The notes below the pieces were generated by a model, which was not told the DNA's origin, searched no databases, and saw only the letters and a program-made list of their open reading frames with translations. A DNA stretch of 64,000 nt from Methylocapsa sp. S129. GTDB taxonomy: Bacteria; Pseudomonadota; Alphaproteobacteria; Rhizobiales; Beijerinckiaceae. Made by a program: the position numbers and the translations under genes. The DNA lies in NCBI RefSeq assembly GCF_009765995.1, contig NZ_LMUI01000020.1, positions 1-64,000 on the forward strand, read 5' to 3'. Numbering within the stretch: position 1 is the first letter of the stretch; every line of letters starts with the position of its first letter. Below are positions 37,447 to 46,605 of the stretch, piece after piece.

Positions 37447-38952
37447 ATGTCGGACAATGCGTCGGCTGGGGGCGTGTTTCTTGGACTAGACATCGGCACC
37501 TCCTCAATCAAAGCCGTTTTGATCGACGAGGGACAAACGCTTCTGGCCGAGGTTTCCATCCCGCTCTCGCTTTCAAGGCCGCGGCCCCTGTGGAGCGAGC
37601 AGGATCCGGCCGATTGGGCGAATGGCGTTCAGGAAGCGGTCGCAGGGATAAGACGGAACCGGCCTGAAGCTTTCGCGCGCTTGTCCGGCATCGGCCTTTC
37701 CGGGCAGATGCATGGCGCGGTTCTCCTCGATGGCGCCGACAAGGTTCTGCGGCCCGCGATCCTTTGGAACGACGGCCGGTCCTTCGCCGAATGCGCCGAA
37801 CTCGAGCGGCGTCTGCCGAACTTCCGCCAGCGCGCCGGCAATATCGCCATGCCCGGCTTCACCGCGCCCAAACTGTTATGGGTCGCCCAACATGAACCTG
37901 ATGTGTTCAAGGCGACGAGGCGCGTGCTGCTGCCCAAGGATTATGTGCGCCTGACGCTGAGCGGCGAGCACGTTTCCGAAATGTCGGACGCCTCGGGCAC
38001 GCTGTGGCTCGATATCGCGCGACGCCGATGGGACGACGATCTCTTGGGCGCGACCGGGCTCAGCATCGCCAACATGCCGCGCCTGGTCGAAGGATCGGCG
38101 CTATCGGCCAACCTTTCGCCCGCTATCGCCAGCCAATGGGGTCTGGCGGGACGCACAGTCCCCATCGCTGGGGGCGCCGGCGACAATGCCGCCGCGGCGG
38201 TTGGCGTTGGCGCCGTCGCGGCGGGCCAAGGTCTTGTTTCGCTGGGCACCTCGGGGGTCATTTTCGCCGTGACGGATCGCTTCGCCGCGCTGCCCGAGCG
38301 CACGTTGCACGCGTTCTGCCATGCGCTGCCGGGCCGTTGGCATGGGATGGCGGTGATGCTGTCGGCCGCCGCTTCGCTCGCATGGATCGCCGGTATTCTG
38401 GGGCGGAAGGGTGACATCGACCGCCTCGTCGCTGAAGCTGAAGCCTTCGCCAGATCGGCCGACAATGTCGCATCGGCGCCTGTGTTCCTGCCCTATCTGA
38501 GCGGAGAGCGAACGCCCTACAACGATCCGGCTGCGACGGGTCTGTTTGCGGGACTGCGGGCGGAACATGGCGCCGACGCCTTGGCCTTTGCGGTCATGGA
38601 GGGCGTCGCTTTCTCTTTTGCCGATGGCCTCGACGTGATCGACGCGGCCGGCGCGAAGCCGACATCGACGATGATCGTGGGCGGGGGCGCGCGCAGCGTT
38701 TTCTGGGGGCATATGATCGCCGACGCGACCGGCCTGACGATCGATCTCGCCGAGAGCGCCGACGCCGGCGCGGCAATGGGCGCCGCCCGCCTTGCGATGC
38801 TGGCGGCCGGCGCCGGAGATGAAGCGACGATATGCACGCGGCCTGCCGTCAGCCGGAGCTTTACGCCTCACGCCGACCGCGCCGCCCTCTCGGGGCCGCG
38901 TTTGCGGCGTTATCGCGCATTGTATCAGGCCGAAAAGGCGGCGAGGGGTTAA
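37447..38952 (+). CDS. xylB: Xylulokinase (FGGY family)
   Basis: Phosphorylates D-xylulose to feed the pentose phosphate pathway. The 501-residue protein starts FLGLDIGTSSIKAVL (ATP-binding), followed by GIGLSGQMHGAVLLD, AILWNDGRS, GAGDNAAAAVGVG, SLGTSGVIFAV and the C-terminal VGGGARSVFWGHMIADATG, diagnostic of XylB rather than glycerol kinase. The ATG at 37447 was chosen; frames to 37402 lack a good site. No xylA or xylose transporter is adjacent, so the substrate could be another pentulose. Confidence 0.88.
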   Translation: MSDNASAGGVFLGLDIGTSSIKAVLIDEGQTLLAEVSIPLSLSRPRPLWSEQDPADWANGVQEAVAGIRRNRPEAFARLSGIGLSGQMHGAVLLDGADKVLRPAILWNDGRSFAECAELERRLPNFRQRAGNIAMPGFTAPKLLWVAQHEPDVFKATRRVLLPKDYVRLTLSGEHVSEMSDASGTLWLDIARRRWDDDLLGATGLSIANMPRLVEGSALSANLSPAIASQWGLAGRTVPIAGGAGDNAAAAVGVGAVAAGQGLVSLGTSGVIFAVTDRFAALPERTLHAFCHALPGRWHGMAVMLSAAASLAWIAGILGRKGDIDRLVAEAEAFARSADNVASAPVFLPYLSGERTPYNDPAATGLFAGLRAEHGADALAFAVMEGVAFSFADGLDVIDAAGAKPTSTMIVGGGARSVFWGHMIADATGLTIDLAESADAGAAMGAARLAMLAAGAGDEATICTRPAVSRSFTPHADRAALSGPRLRRYRALYQAEKAARG

Positions 38953-39042
38953 GAGGATCACGGGTTTTGGCGTCGCCCGTTTAACCCATTGGAAGGCGTT
39001 CGCGGTCTAGGGTAGCGCTTACGCTTGGCGCCGGTGAACGCG

Positions 39043-40080
39043 ATGGACTTCCTGCCCTGGGCTTGGATGCTGATCCAGGACCGCCTGCAATCCGTATTCA
39101 ACCTTTATGCGCCTTACGGGCCGGCCGCTCTTGGCGGCGCCCTCTTGTTCACCGTGCTCTTCTATGTCGACGCGCGGCGCAAGCGCGGGCGCAGAATGAG
39201 CATCGCCGGCTTCTTCAAATCGATCTTCCCCGCGCGCATCGTCTGGCATCCGTCGTCGCGCCTCGATGTGCGGCTGTGGGTCGCTAACACGCTTGTGTTC
39301 ACGTCAGCTTATGGGGTCTTTGCGATCGGAAGCCTGTTGTGGCGCAACGCCACACTGACCCTGATGACGTCTGTTTTTGGTCCCCACGAGCCCAGCCTCT
39401 GGCCTCTATGGACGATTCTGACGATCGCGACGCTGCTCGAATTGCTCGCCTATGAATTCGGCTACTGGATCAGCCACTATCTCTTTCACGCGATCCCCGC
39501 CCTTTGGGAATTCCATAAGGTGCACCATTCGGCGGAGGTGCTGACGACGTTGACAGAAATGCGCACCCATCCCGTCGAAATCATATTCTTCGCGAACGCC
39601 ATCTTCCTATGCACAGGAACTGTGTTCGGCGTTTTGACTTATCTGTTCGGACCCGGCGTCCACCCCTTCACCCTCCTCAACGCCAATATCGTCCTGATGC
39701 TGTTCATCGTCACGATCGGGCATTTGCGTCATTCGCATATGTGGATCGCCTTCACCGGTCTCGCCGGGCGGCTCTTTCAAAGTCCCGCTCACCACCAGAT
39801 CCACCACTCCGACCAGCCGCGTCATTTCAATAAGAATCTCGGCTTCGCGCTGTCAGTCTGGGATTGGCTGTTCGGGACGCTCTATGTCCCTGAGAAGTTT
39901 GAGAGAATCACTTTCGGAGTCGGTACCGAACATGTCCGTTTCGACACCGTGCTGAGGAGTTTTGCGCTGCCATTCTCCTATTCGGCCAATCATCTCGTGA
40001 AATGGGCGGGCGGTTTGAAAGCCCGCCTACGGAAAAGCGGGTCCGCGATTGCGCCGCCTGCGCGCGCTTCCGAAGGCTAG
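39043..40080 (+). CDS. Sterol desaturase / fatty acid hydroxylase family membrane protein
   Basis: A di-iron membrane oxygenase of 345 residues. The His clusters HYLFHA and EFHKVHHS (about residues 145-170), HLRHSH (near 228) and HHQIHHSD (near 248) are the family's iron ligands, and several hydrophobic segments surround them. Members hydroxylate or desaturate lipids such as hopanoids, carotenoids or fatty acids. The substrate is unknown. The ATG at 39043 (MDFLPWAW) was chosen over a TTG six codons upstream. It faces the thioesterase gene 21 bp away. Confidence 0.88.
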   Translation: MDFLPWAWMLIQDRLQSVFNLYAPYGPAALGGALLFTVLFYVDARRKRGRRMSIAGFFKSIFPARIVWHPSSRLDVRLWVANTLVFTSAYGVFAIGSLLWRNATLTLMTSVFGPHEPSLWPLWTILTIATLLELLAYEFGYWISHYLFHAIPALWEFHKVHHSAEVLTTLTEMRTHPVEIIFFANAIFLCTGTVFGVLTYLFGPGVHPFTLLNANIVLMLFIVTIGHLRHSHMWIAFTGLAGRLFQSPAHHQIHHSDQPRHFNKNLGFALSVWDWLFGTLYVPEKFERITFGVGTEHVRFDTVLRSFALPFSYSANHLVKWAGGLKARLRKSGSAIAPPARASEG

Positions 40081-40101
40081 CGGCGCTTCATTCGCCCTGG
40101 C

Positions 40102-40605
40102 TCAGGGTGTTACTGAACTTGTGGATCGGCGCCGGAGCGCGAGGCCTTGTCCGGCCTCCAGCGGGATGGCCAAATCGGTGTGACTCGCCGCGACCGCCTG
40201 CAGCGCGGCGCCGACGTTTGGGGGAAAATCGGCGGCGCGCGGGCGCTCCCCAGTCTGATCGACGCAGATCAAAACCTGTTCGCTTGTGGAAACCAGCTCA
40301 TTGTCGCCGACGCGCCGCGCCTCAAGCCAGTAACGCACGCGTTTGCGGTCGGTCTCCAACACTTGAATGCTGATCGCGATGCGCTCGCCGAGCTTGGCCT
40401 CCGCGAGATAGCGGATGACCAAAGCGAGCGTATAGATCGTGCGACCTGTCGTCTGTCGCCCCTCCGGGCCTAGCCCGATGCGCTCCATGAAGACGTCGCC
40501 CGCCTGGCTGAAGGCGACAGCATGATAGGCGTCATTGAGATGATTGTTATAATCGACCCATTCGGCGGGAATTTCGAATTCGATGAGATGCGTCAGCGCT
40601 GGCAC
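40102..40605 (-). CDS. Hotdog-fold thioesterase, betainyl-CoA thioesterase-like
   Basis: A 167-residue acyl-CoA thioesterase of the 4HBT class. PAEWVDYNNHLNDAYHAVAFSQAGD is the catalytic region, with the Asp and the helix dipole; WVDYN(G/N)H is typical of the thioesterase encoded with carnitine dehydrogenase. Substrate is not certain. The start is a GTG at 40605 preceded by GGAGG seven bases upstream, a better fit than the longer frame to 40650. It is convergent with the sterol-desaturase-like gene and divergent from the DMT transporter. Confidence 0.8.
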   Translation of the reverse strand: MPALTHLIEFEIPAEWVDYNNHLNDAYHAVAFSQAGDVFMERIGLGPEGRQTTGRTIYTLALVIRYLAEAKLGERIAISIQVLETDRKRVRYWLEARRVGDNELVSTSEQVLICVDQTGERPRAADFPPNVGAALQAVAASHTDLAIPLEAGQGLALRRRSTSSVTP

Positions 40606-40800
40606 GGCGGTTTCCTCCAAAGCGTTGCGCGGAACTCCCCGCCGCCGCAATCCTATCGATCCGGCCCAATCTCAATCAATGGATAAATCCGTCGCCAGGG
40701 CCGATTTTTCAGGTGGACGAAATCCCACTCACGCCTTGACGTGCGCCTCTCACGAACAGACTCTCCGGCCCCAAATACGAATCGGACGATCGGAGAACAC

Positions 40801-41700
40801 ATGTTCGGCGGGATTTCGGCGCGCCGGCGTGGGCTTATCCTCGTCTTCATCGCAACGATTCTGTGGAGTTCGGCGGGGTTCTTCGCCAGACTCGTCGACC
40901 ATCTCGACGCTTGGACCATGCTGTGCGGACGCGCCTTTTTTGGCGGCATGTTCATGCTCGCCGCGGCGGTCTTCGAATGGCGACGCGGCGCTCTCGGACC
41001 TCATTTCGGGCTCGGACCGTTGGCGCCGCTGCTCATCGCGACCTCGGCGATCGCGGTCAGCGCCTATGTCGCCGCCCTGAAAACGACGACTGTCGCCGAA
41101 GTCATGGTCATTTACGCCACCCTGCCGTTTGTCGCGGCGGGCCTCGCCTTCCTGGTGGGCGGCGAACGCACGACGCGTCGAACGCTCATCGCCGCGGGCA
41201 TCGGGTTCGCAGGCGTCCTGACGATGGTGGCGAGCGCGGTGGGGACGGGCAGACTGATCGGCGAAATCTTTTCCTTCGGCATGACGGTTGGCTTTGCCTT
41301 GATGATCGTTCTCCAGCGCCGTCACCCCGGCATGTCGATGACCTCGATCAACGCGTTCGGCGCTCTTGCGGCGGCGGGCGTGAGTTTCAATTTCTCGCCT
41401 CATCCGGCCCTGACGCCATTCGACCTCATCGTCCTGGCTATATTTGGCCTGATGACCGTCTGCGTCGCTTTTTGCCTCTTCATGGAGGGCGCCAAGCACA
41501 TACCGGCCGCGGAGGCGGGACTGATCAGCATGCTCGATGTCGTGCTCGGGCCTCTGTGGGTTCTGCTTGCCTTCGGTGAAAAGCCCGGTCCCATGGCGAT
41601 CGTCGGCGGGGCGCTTGTCATTGGCGCATTGATCTGGCGGCTCGCGCCCGATATCGGGAGCGCACGAAATGGGTTCGCCGTTCGTGGAAACCAGCCATGA
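40801..41700 (+). CDS. EamA/DMT-family drug or metabolite exporter
   Basis: An inner-membrane protein of 299 residues with ten predicted hydrophobic segments in two EamA repeats (first around WSSAGFFARLVDHLDAW, second after GTGRLIGEIFSF). ISMLDVVLGPLWVLLAFGEKPG near the C-terminus is the usual end of the second repeat. The ATG at 40801 follows CGGAG. The substrate is unknown; the family exports amino acids, sugars and drugs. Confidence 0.88.
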   Translation: MFGGISARRRGLILVFIATILWSSAGFFARLVDHLDAWTMLCGRAFFGGMFMLAAAVFEWRRGALGPHFGLGPLAPLLIATSAIAVSAYVAALKTTTVAEVMVIYATLPFVAAGLAFLVGGERTTRRTLIAAGIGFAGVLTMVASAVGTGRLIGEIFSFGMTVGFALMIVLQRRHPGMSMTSINAFGALAAAGVSFNFSPHPALTPFDLIVLAIFGLMTVCVAFCLFMEGAKHIPAAEAGLISMLDVVLGPLWVLLAFGEKPGPMAIVGGALVIGALIWRLAPDIGSARNGFAVRGNQP

Positions 41701-41780
41701 AGAACGCCAAAAGCTGCGCAATCGCTCATTTCGCTCTATAATAATTCTCTGGCGGCGATCGCTCGGGGGGAAAGGCATTC

Positions 41781-42536
41781 ATGTCCGAAGATAAATTTGC
41801 TCTGATCACTGGCGCCGGCGGCGGCATCGGCCGCGCGGCGGCGTTGGCGCTCGCTAAGGCTGGCTGGCATGTTGCGGTGACCGGCCGCCGTCCCGAGCCG
41901 CTCGACGAAACGGCCAAGGAAATTGCCGCTCTCGATCGACGCGCCCTCGTCTTTCCATGCGATGTCGGGGATCCGCAATCCGTGAAGGCTTTGTTCGCCA
42001 AAACCGGCGAGGCGTTTGGTCGGCTCGATCTGCTTTTCAACAACGCCGGCGCCGGCGCGCCCCCCGTTCCAATGGAAGAGCTTTCCTACGAGCAATGGAA
42101 AGCCGTGGTCGACGTCAACCTGACCGGCGCGTTCCTTTGCGCCCAGGGCGCCATTTTGATGATGAAAAGCCAGACGCCGAAGGGCGGCCGCATCATCAAC
42201 AATGGCTCGATTTCCGCTTATGCGCCGCGGCCAAATTCGGCGCCCTATACCGCGACGAAACACGCCATCACGGGTCTCACCAAATCGATCGCCCTCGATT
42301 GTCGTCAATACGACATCGCCTGCGGCCAGATCGACATTGGCAATGCGCTGACCGATATGGCGCGAAAAATGACGAAAGGCGTGCCGCAGGCTGACGGCAG
42401 GATCGCCATCGAGCCGACCATCGACCCCGCGCAAGTGGGCGACGCCATTGTTCACATGGCGAGTCTTCCCTTGTCCGCCAATATTCTGACGATGACGATC
42501 ATGGCGACCAAAATGCCCTTCGTGGGGCGCGGTTGA
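41781..42536 (+). CDS. Short-chain dehydrogenase/reductase
   Basis: A 251-residue NAD(P)-dependent oxidoreductase with the Rossmann motif [16 protein letters not shown] near residue 10, NNAGAG near residue 90, and the catalytic Ser-Tyr-Lys as [20 protein letters not shown]. Arg after the Gly motif (TGRRPE) suggests NADP. Its stop lies 5 bp before the asparaginase-type ATG, so they are probably one operon. The substrate is unknown. Confidence 0.9.
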   Translation: MSEDKFALITGAGGGIGRAAALALAKAGWHVAVTGRRPEPLDETAKEIAALDRRALVFPCDVGDPQSVKALFAKTGEAFGRLDLLFNNAGAGAPPVPMEELSYEQWKAVVDVNLTGAFLCAQGAILMMKSQTPKGGRIINNGSISAYAPRPNSAPYTATKHAITGLTKSIALDCRQYDIACGQIDIGNALTDMARKMTKGVPQADGRIAIEPTIDPAQVGDAIVHMASLPLSANILTMTIMATKMPFVGRG

Positions 42537-42541
42537 GCCAA

Positions 42542-43549
42542 ATGGACGATCCGGTTCTCGTCGAAGCTTTTCGCGGCGATCGGGTCGAAAGCCGGCATCG
42601 CGGCGCGGTCGCCGCCTACGATGGGGACGGGCGCCCGGTATTCACGCTTGGCGACGTCCAGGCGCCGGTTTTCCCGCGCTCCGCAATCAAGGCGTTTCAG
42701 GCCCTGCCGCTCCTCGAAAGCGGCGCGGCGGATTGCTTTTCGCTGACGCAGGCCGAGATCGCGCTTGCCTGCGCTTCGCATTCAGGCGAGCCGGTTCACG
42801 CGGAAACCGCGCTCGCCATGTTGGAAAAATGCGGTCGCGGCGTCGAAGCCCTGGAATGCGGCGTCCATTGGCCGTCGGGCGCTGAAGCTGCGCGGAGCCT
42901 GGCGGCGCGCGGCGCCAGGCCGTCGGCCTTGCATAACAATTGTTCGGGCAAGCATGCCGGTTTCATTTGTTTGAGCTGCGCGGCGGGAGTCGAGCCTTCG
43001 GGCTATGTCAAAGCTGAACATTTCGTGCAGCGCGAAGTCAAAGCCGCTATCGAGGACATGACGAAAACGCGGCTCAACGCCGGCGCGATCGATGGCTGCG
43101 GGATTCCGACTTATGCGGTTCCCCTGAATGCCCTCGCGCATGGTTTCGCTCGATTTGGCGGCGGCTGTCTTCCGCCCGCCAGGGCCTCGGCGGCCAAGCG
43201 AATCAGAGAGGCTGTCGCCGCCCATCCCGCGCTTGTCGCCGGCACGGGACGTTTCGATTCCCTGGCGATGGAGGCGCTGGGGCAGCGCGCCTTCGTGAAG
43301 ACGGGAGCGGAGGGCGTTTATTGCGCGGCTTTTCCCGAATTGGGGCTTGGCGTCGCGATTAAATGTCAGGACGGCGCCACCCGCGCGGCCGAAACGGCGA
43401 TGGCGGCGGTCATCGCCCGATTTCTCCCCTTGAGCGAGAAAGAACGCATTGCGCTCGCGCCGCTCCTCGAACCGCCGATACGCAATTGGAACGGCGAAAC
43501 GGTCGGGCTGATTCGGGCAAGTTCGGCGCTGACGGCGTCAATCCATTGA
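42542..43549 (+). CDS. ansA: Class 3 L-asparaginase (Rhizobium etli AnsA type)
   Basis: Hydrolyses L-asparagine to aspartate and ammonia. The 335-residue protein has the Ser-Lys pairs and Zn/Cys features of this class: PRSAIKAFQ near residue 50 (Ser and Lys nucleophile dyad), CASHSGEP near 80, NNCSGKHAGF near 136 (Cys and Lys) and DGCGIPTYA near 187 (Cys). The class is distinct from E. coli AnsA/AnsB. The ATG at 42542 was preferred to the TTG at 42533. It follows the SDR gene at once. Confidence 0.88.
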   Translation: MDDPVLVEAFRGDRVESRHRGAVAAYDGDGRPVFTLGDVQAPVFPRSAIKAFQALPLLESGAADCFSLTQAEIALACASHSGEPVHAETALAMLEKCGRGVEALECGVHWPSGAEAARSLAARGARPSALHNNCSGKHAGFICLSCAAGVEPSGYVKAEHFVQREVKAAIEDMTKTRLNAGAIDGCGIPTYAVPLNALAHGFARFGGGCLPPARASAAKRIREAVAAHPALVAGTGRFDSLAMEALGQRAFVKTGAEGVYCAAFPELGLGVAIKCQDGATRAAETAMAAVIARFLPLSEKERIALAPLLEPPIRNWNGETVGLIRASSALTASIH

Positions 43550-43621
43550 ATGCAGGCGCAAGCGTTTGAGCTTGGCGGCGCAAGCGGCTAGAAGTGCGCC
43601 GCAAGAAATTCAGGAGTCCCC

Positions 43622-44518
43622 ATGAGCGAGATGCGCAAGGCCAGCCCACAGGAGCAATCCGAAATCCTGGTGCAGGCGCTGCCTCATATGCTGCGCTACG
43701 ATGAGGCGATCATCGTGGTGAAATATGGCGGCCACGCCATGGGCGATGAAGCCAAGGGCCGCGATTTTGCACGCGATATGGTGTTGCTCGAACAATCGGG
43801 CGTCAATCCGGTCGTTGTCCATGGCGGCGGCCCGCAGATCGGCTCTATGCTGGAGAAACTCGGCATCAAGTCGAAATTCTCCGGCGGCCTGCGCATTACC
43901 GACAAGGCGACGGTCGAAATCGTTGAAATGGTGCTGGCTGGCGCCATCAACAAGCAGATCGTCGGCACGATCAACGCCCAAGGGGGCCGGGCGGTCGGAT
44001 TATGCGGCAAGGACGGCAATATGGTGATCGCGCGCAAAGTCGCGCCTCGGAGCGGCAATGGCGGCTCGGAGATCGAGGATGTCGTTGATCTCGGCTTTGT
44101 CGGCGAGCCCGATAAGGTCGATATTACCGTGCTCGAGCAAATCCTTGGCCGCGAGCTGATCCCCGTTCTGGCGCCGGTGGCGCAAGGCGCGGATGGCGAG
44201 ACCTACAACGTCAATGCCGATACATTCGCAGGCGCGATCGCCGGCGCTCTGCGCGCCAAGCGCCTGTTGCTACTGACCGATGTGCCGGGCGTGCTCGACA
44301 AGAACAAGGAGCTCATCAAGGAACTGAAGGTCGACGACATTCGCGGGTTGATCGCTGACGGCACGATAACCGGCGGCATGATCCCCAAGGTCGAAACGTG
44401 CATTTACGCGCTGGAGCAGGGGGTCGAGGGCGTGGTCATTCTCGATGGCAAAATCCCGCACGCCGTGCTGATCGAACTTCTGACCGATCACGGCGCCGGC
44501 ACGCTGATCACGCGTTAG
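43622..44518 (+). CDS. argB: Acetylglutamate kinase
   Basis: Phosphorylates N-acetyl-L-glutamate in arginine synthesis. The 298-residue protein has [11 protein letters not shown] (ATP-binding Lys), [50 protein letters not shown] and [10 protein letters not shown]. An N-terminal extension of about 30 residues, typical of the arginine-sensitive hexameric form, suggests feedback inhibition. GGAGT precedes the ATG. No other arg genes are near; argB near tsaB is common in this order. Confidence 0.95.
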   Translation: MSEMRKASPQEQSEILVQALPHMLRYDEAIIVVKYGGHAMGDEAKGRDFARDMVLLEQSGVNPVVVHGGGPQIGSMLEKLGIKSKFSGGLRITDKATVEIVEMVLAGAINKQIVGTINAQGGRAVGLCGKDGNMVIARKVAPRSGNGGSEIEDVVDLGFVGEPDKVDITVLEQILGRELIPVLAPVAQGADGETYNVNADTFAGAIAGALRAKRLLLLTDVPGVLDKNKELIKELKVDDIRGLIADGTITGGMIPKVETCIYALEQGVEGVVILDGKIPHAVLIELLTDHGAGTLITR

Positions 44519-44558
44519 AGGCTATTCGCGGCGCGGCGCCTTTGATAACAAGCGTCCG

Positions 44559-45248
44559 ATGCGAATTCTGGCGATAGATACTTCCTGCGGGGCTGTGTCG
44601 GCTTGCGTCCTCGACAGCGGCGCGGATGAAGCGATTGCGCGGCGCAGCGAACCGATGGAGCGCGGCCACGCCGAAGCGCTTGCGCCGATGCTGGAACAGC
44701 TCATGTTCGGCGTGGAAGGCGGTTTTGCGAGCCTCGATCGTATCGCGGCGACGGTCGGACCGGGCTCCTTCACGGGCATTCGCGTCGGCCTCGCCACCGC
44801 GCGCGCGATGGGTCTGGCGTTGAACGTTCCCGTTATCGGCGTCTCGACGCTCGTCGCTTTCGCCGGCCCCCTGCTCTTTGAGCCGAGTCCGGGAATTATC
44901 GCCTCCGCCATCGACGCGCGACACGGCCGCGTCTACCTCCAATTGTTCGAATCGGTGGGACGTCCGCTCATCCCCGCGCGTATCGAAGGCTTGCGTGAGG
45001 CGGTGCGGGCGATTGGCGCAGGTCCGGTCCGCATGACCGGGAGCGGCGCCCGCATATTGGCTTTGGAAGCGGCCCGCGTGGGCCTTGGCGCCGACCTGAC
45101 CGGCAGCGTCGATTTTCCCGATATTCTGGCTGTCGCGCGCATCGGGCTTGCGCTGGATCCGCGCGATTGTCCTCCGCGTCCCCTTTACCTCAAGTCGCCC
45201 GATGCGCGGCCGGCGACTGGCGAGGGCGTTGCACGCGCCAATCCCTGA
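44559..45248 (+). CDS. tsaB: tRNA threonylcarbamoyladenosine biosynthesis protein TsaB
   Basis: A non-catalytic partner of TsaD that, with TsaE, makes t6A37 in tRNAs reading ANN codons. The 229-residue ASKHA-fold protein starts ILAIDTSCGAVSACVLD and shows HAEALAPMLEQLM and VGPGSFTGIRVGLATARAMGLALN, which is diagnostic. It is followed 9 bp later by rimI, as in many bacteria. Confidence 0.94.
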   Translation: MRILAIDTSCGAVSACVLDSGADEAIARRSEPMERGHAEALAPMLEQLMFGVEGGFASLDRIAATVGPGSFTGIRVGLATARAMGLALNVPVIGVSTLVAFAGPLLFEPSPGIIASAIDARHGRVYLQLFESVGRPLIPARIEGLREAVRAIGAGPVRMTGSGARILALEAARVGLGADLTGSVDFPDILAVARIGLALDPRDCPPRPLYLKSPDARPATGEGVARANP

Positions 45249-45257
45249 TTCGGCGGA

Positions 45258-45746
45258 ATGTTTATGCTGTTTCCGTTTCGAAAACCCAATCCCCCGGTTA
45301 TACGCGCGTTACGCAGCGACAGAGCGGAGCCATGCGCGGCCATCCACGCAGAATCCTTCAGCCATCCCTGGTCGCCGGCCGAGTTCGAGGCGCTATTGTC
45401 GAACAAAACCTCGATCGGCGCAGCCGCGATCGACGCGCCAAGTGATGAATTGCGAGGGTTCGCGCTCTCGCGCGTTGCCGCCGACGAGGCCGAGATTCTG
45501 ACCATCGCGGTGCATAAAGCCTATCGCAACCGCGGCATTGGCCGCGCCTTGATGATCGACACCCTGTCGCGTCTCGCCGCATCGCATGTACGATCGCTGT
45601 TTCTTGAGGTCGAGCGGACGAATCAATCTGCGATCGCCCTCTATTCTCGCATGGGATTTCGGGAGGTCGGCCAAAGGCGCGGTTATTATCAAAAACAGGA
45701 TGGATCAGCCGCGACCGCGCTTGTGCTGCGAAAAGATCTGACGTGA
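45258..45746 (+). CDS. rimI: Ribosomal protein S18 alanine N-acetyltransferase RimI
   Basis: GNAT-fold N-acetyltransferase of 162 residues. VHKAYRNRGIGRALM is the acetyl-CoA-binding motif (Q/RxxGxG/A), and FLEVERTNQSAIALYSRMGFREVGQRRGYY is the RimI C-terminal block. It lies directly after tsaB, consistent with the family. The next gene is plsC after 10 bp; the fur/mur gene often found here in rhizobia is absent. Confidence 0.9.
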   Translation: MFMLFPFRKPNPPVIRALRSDRAEPCAAIHAESFSHPWSPAEFEALLSNKTSIGAAAIDAPSDELRGFALSRVAADEAEILTIAVHKAYRNRGIGRALMIDTLSRLAASHVRSLFLEVERTNQSAIALYSRMGFREVGQRRGYYQKQDGSAATALVLRKDLT

Positions 45747-45756
45747 GCGCTGCGCC

Positions 45757-46575
45757 ATGATCGTTCTCAGAGTTGCGCTGGCGCTTTCGGCCGCGGCGTT
45801 GATTCTGCTTTTCGGCGCCCCTTTCCGCTGGCTCGCCGTGCTCCGAGGCTGGAAGACAGGCGAGGGATTGCCGGTCCTGTTCCACCGGATGCTATGTTTT
45901 GCGCTTGGCGTGCGCATTCGAGTGCACGGAAAAGCGGCGTCCACGCGCCCACAATTGGTTGTCTCTAATCACATTTCCTGGCTGGATATCCCGATTCTCG
46001 GATCCATGCGTCCCACTGAATTCCTGGCCAAGAAGGAAGTAGGGGCGGGGCCGCTGGTCCGTGCGTTGCTGGCCCTTCAGGGCGTTGCTTTGGTCGATCG
46101 GGCCAAGCGTCTGGGCATTCCCGCGGTCAATGCGCAAATTGCCGGGCGAATGCGCGACGGCGCGGCCGTTATTCTGTTCGCCGAGGCGACCACGAGCGAC
46201 GCCAATCGGATTTTGCGCTTCCGCTCATCGCATTTTGAGGCGGTCCGGCAGACGCTCGGCGCCGGCGAGGCGATCGTTCAGCCGATTTTTATCGCCTATT
46301 CCCGGCGGGCGGGCCTGCCCTTAGGGCGGCCCGAGCGGCCGTTCGTGGCCTGGTATGGCGATATGCGCTTTTTCGATCATTTCTGGCGTCTGCTTGCAGC
46401 GGGCCGGATCGATTGCGATATATATTGCGGCGCGCCGATCCCGTTTTTCTACGATTCCGACCGAAAAGACGTTGCGCGCCGCACCGAGGGCGCGGTGAGG
46501 GCCATGGCGAAGGAGCGCGCCAGGAGGTCCAACGGGGCGATGTCCGCTATTTCCGCGGGCGCGGAAACGTCGTAG
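45757..46575 (+). CDS. plsC: 1-acyl-sn-glycerol-3-phosphate acyltransferase (PlsC family)
   Basis: Adds the second acyl chain to lysophosphatidate, or acylates lyso-ornithine lipid. The 272-residue protein has an N-terminal membrane segment, SNHISWLDIPIL (His-x4-Asp catalytic motif, near residue 72), and LFAEATTSDANRILRFRSS (the usual EGTTS-like block here reads EATTSD). GAPIPF is near the end. The substrate is either lysophosphatidate or lyso-ornithine lipid (OlsA-like). The position in the tsaB-lnt block is conserved. Confidence 0.82.
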   Translation: MIVLRVALALSAAALILLFGAPFRWLAVLRGWKTGEGLPVLFHRMLCFALGVRIRVHGKAASTRPQLVVSNHISWLDIPILGSMRPTEFLAKKEVGAGPLVRALLALQGVALVDRAKRLGIPAVNAQIAGRMRDGAAVILFAEATTSDANRILRFRSSHFEAVRQTLGAGEAIVQPIFIAYSRRAGLPLGRPERPFVAWYGDMRFFDHFWRLLAAGRIDCDIYCGAPIPFFYDSDRKDVARRTEGAVRAMAKERARRSNGAMSAISAGAETS

Positions 46576-46605
46576 AAAGCGGAGACGGTGTCACAAGGAG
46601 CAATT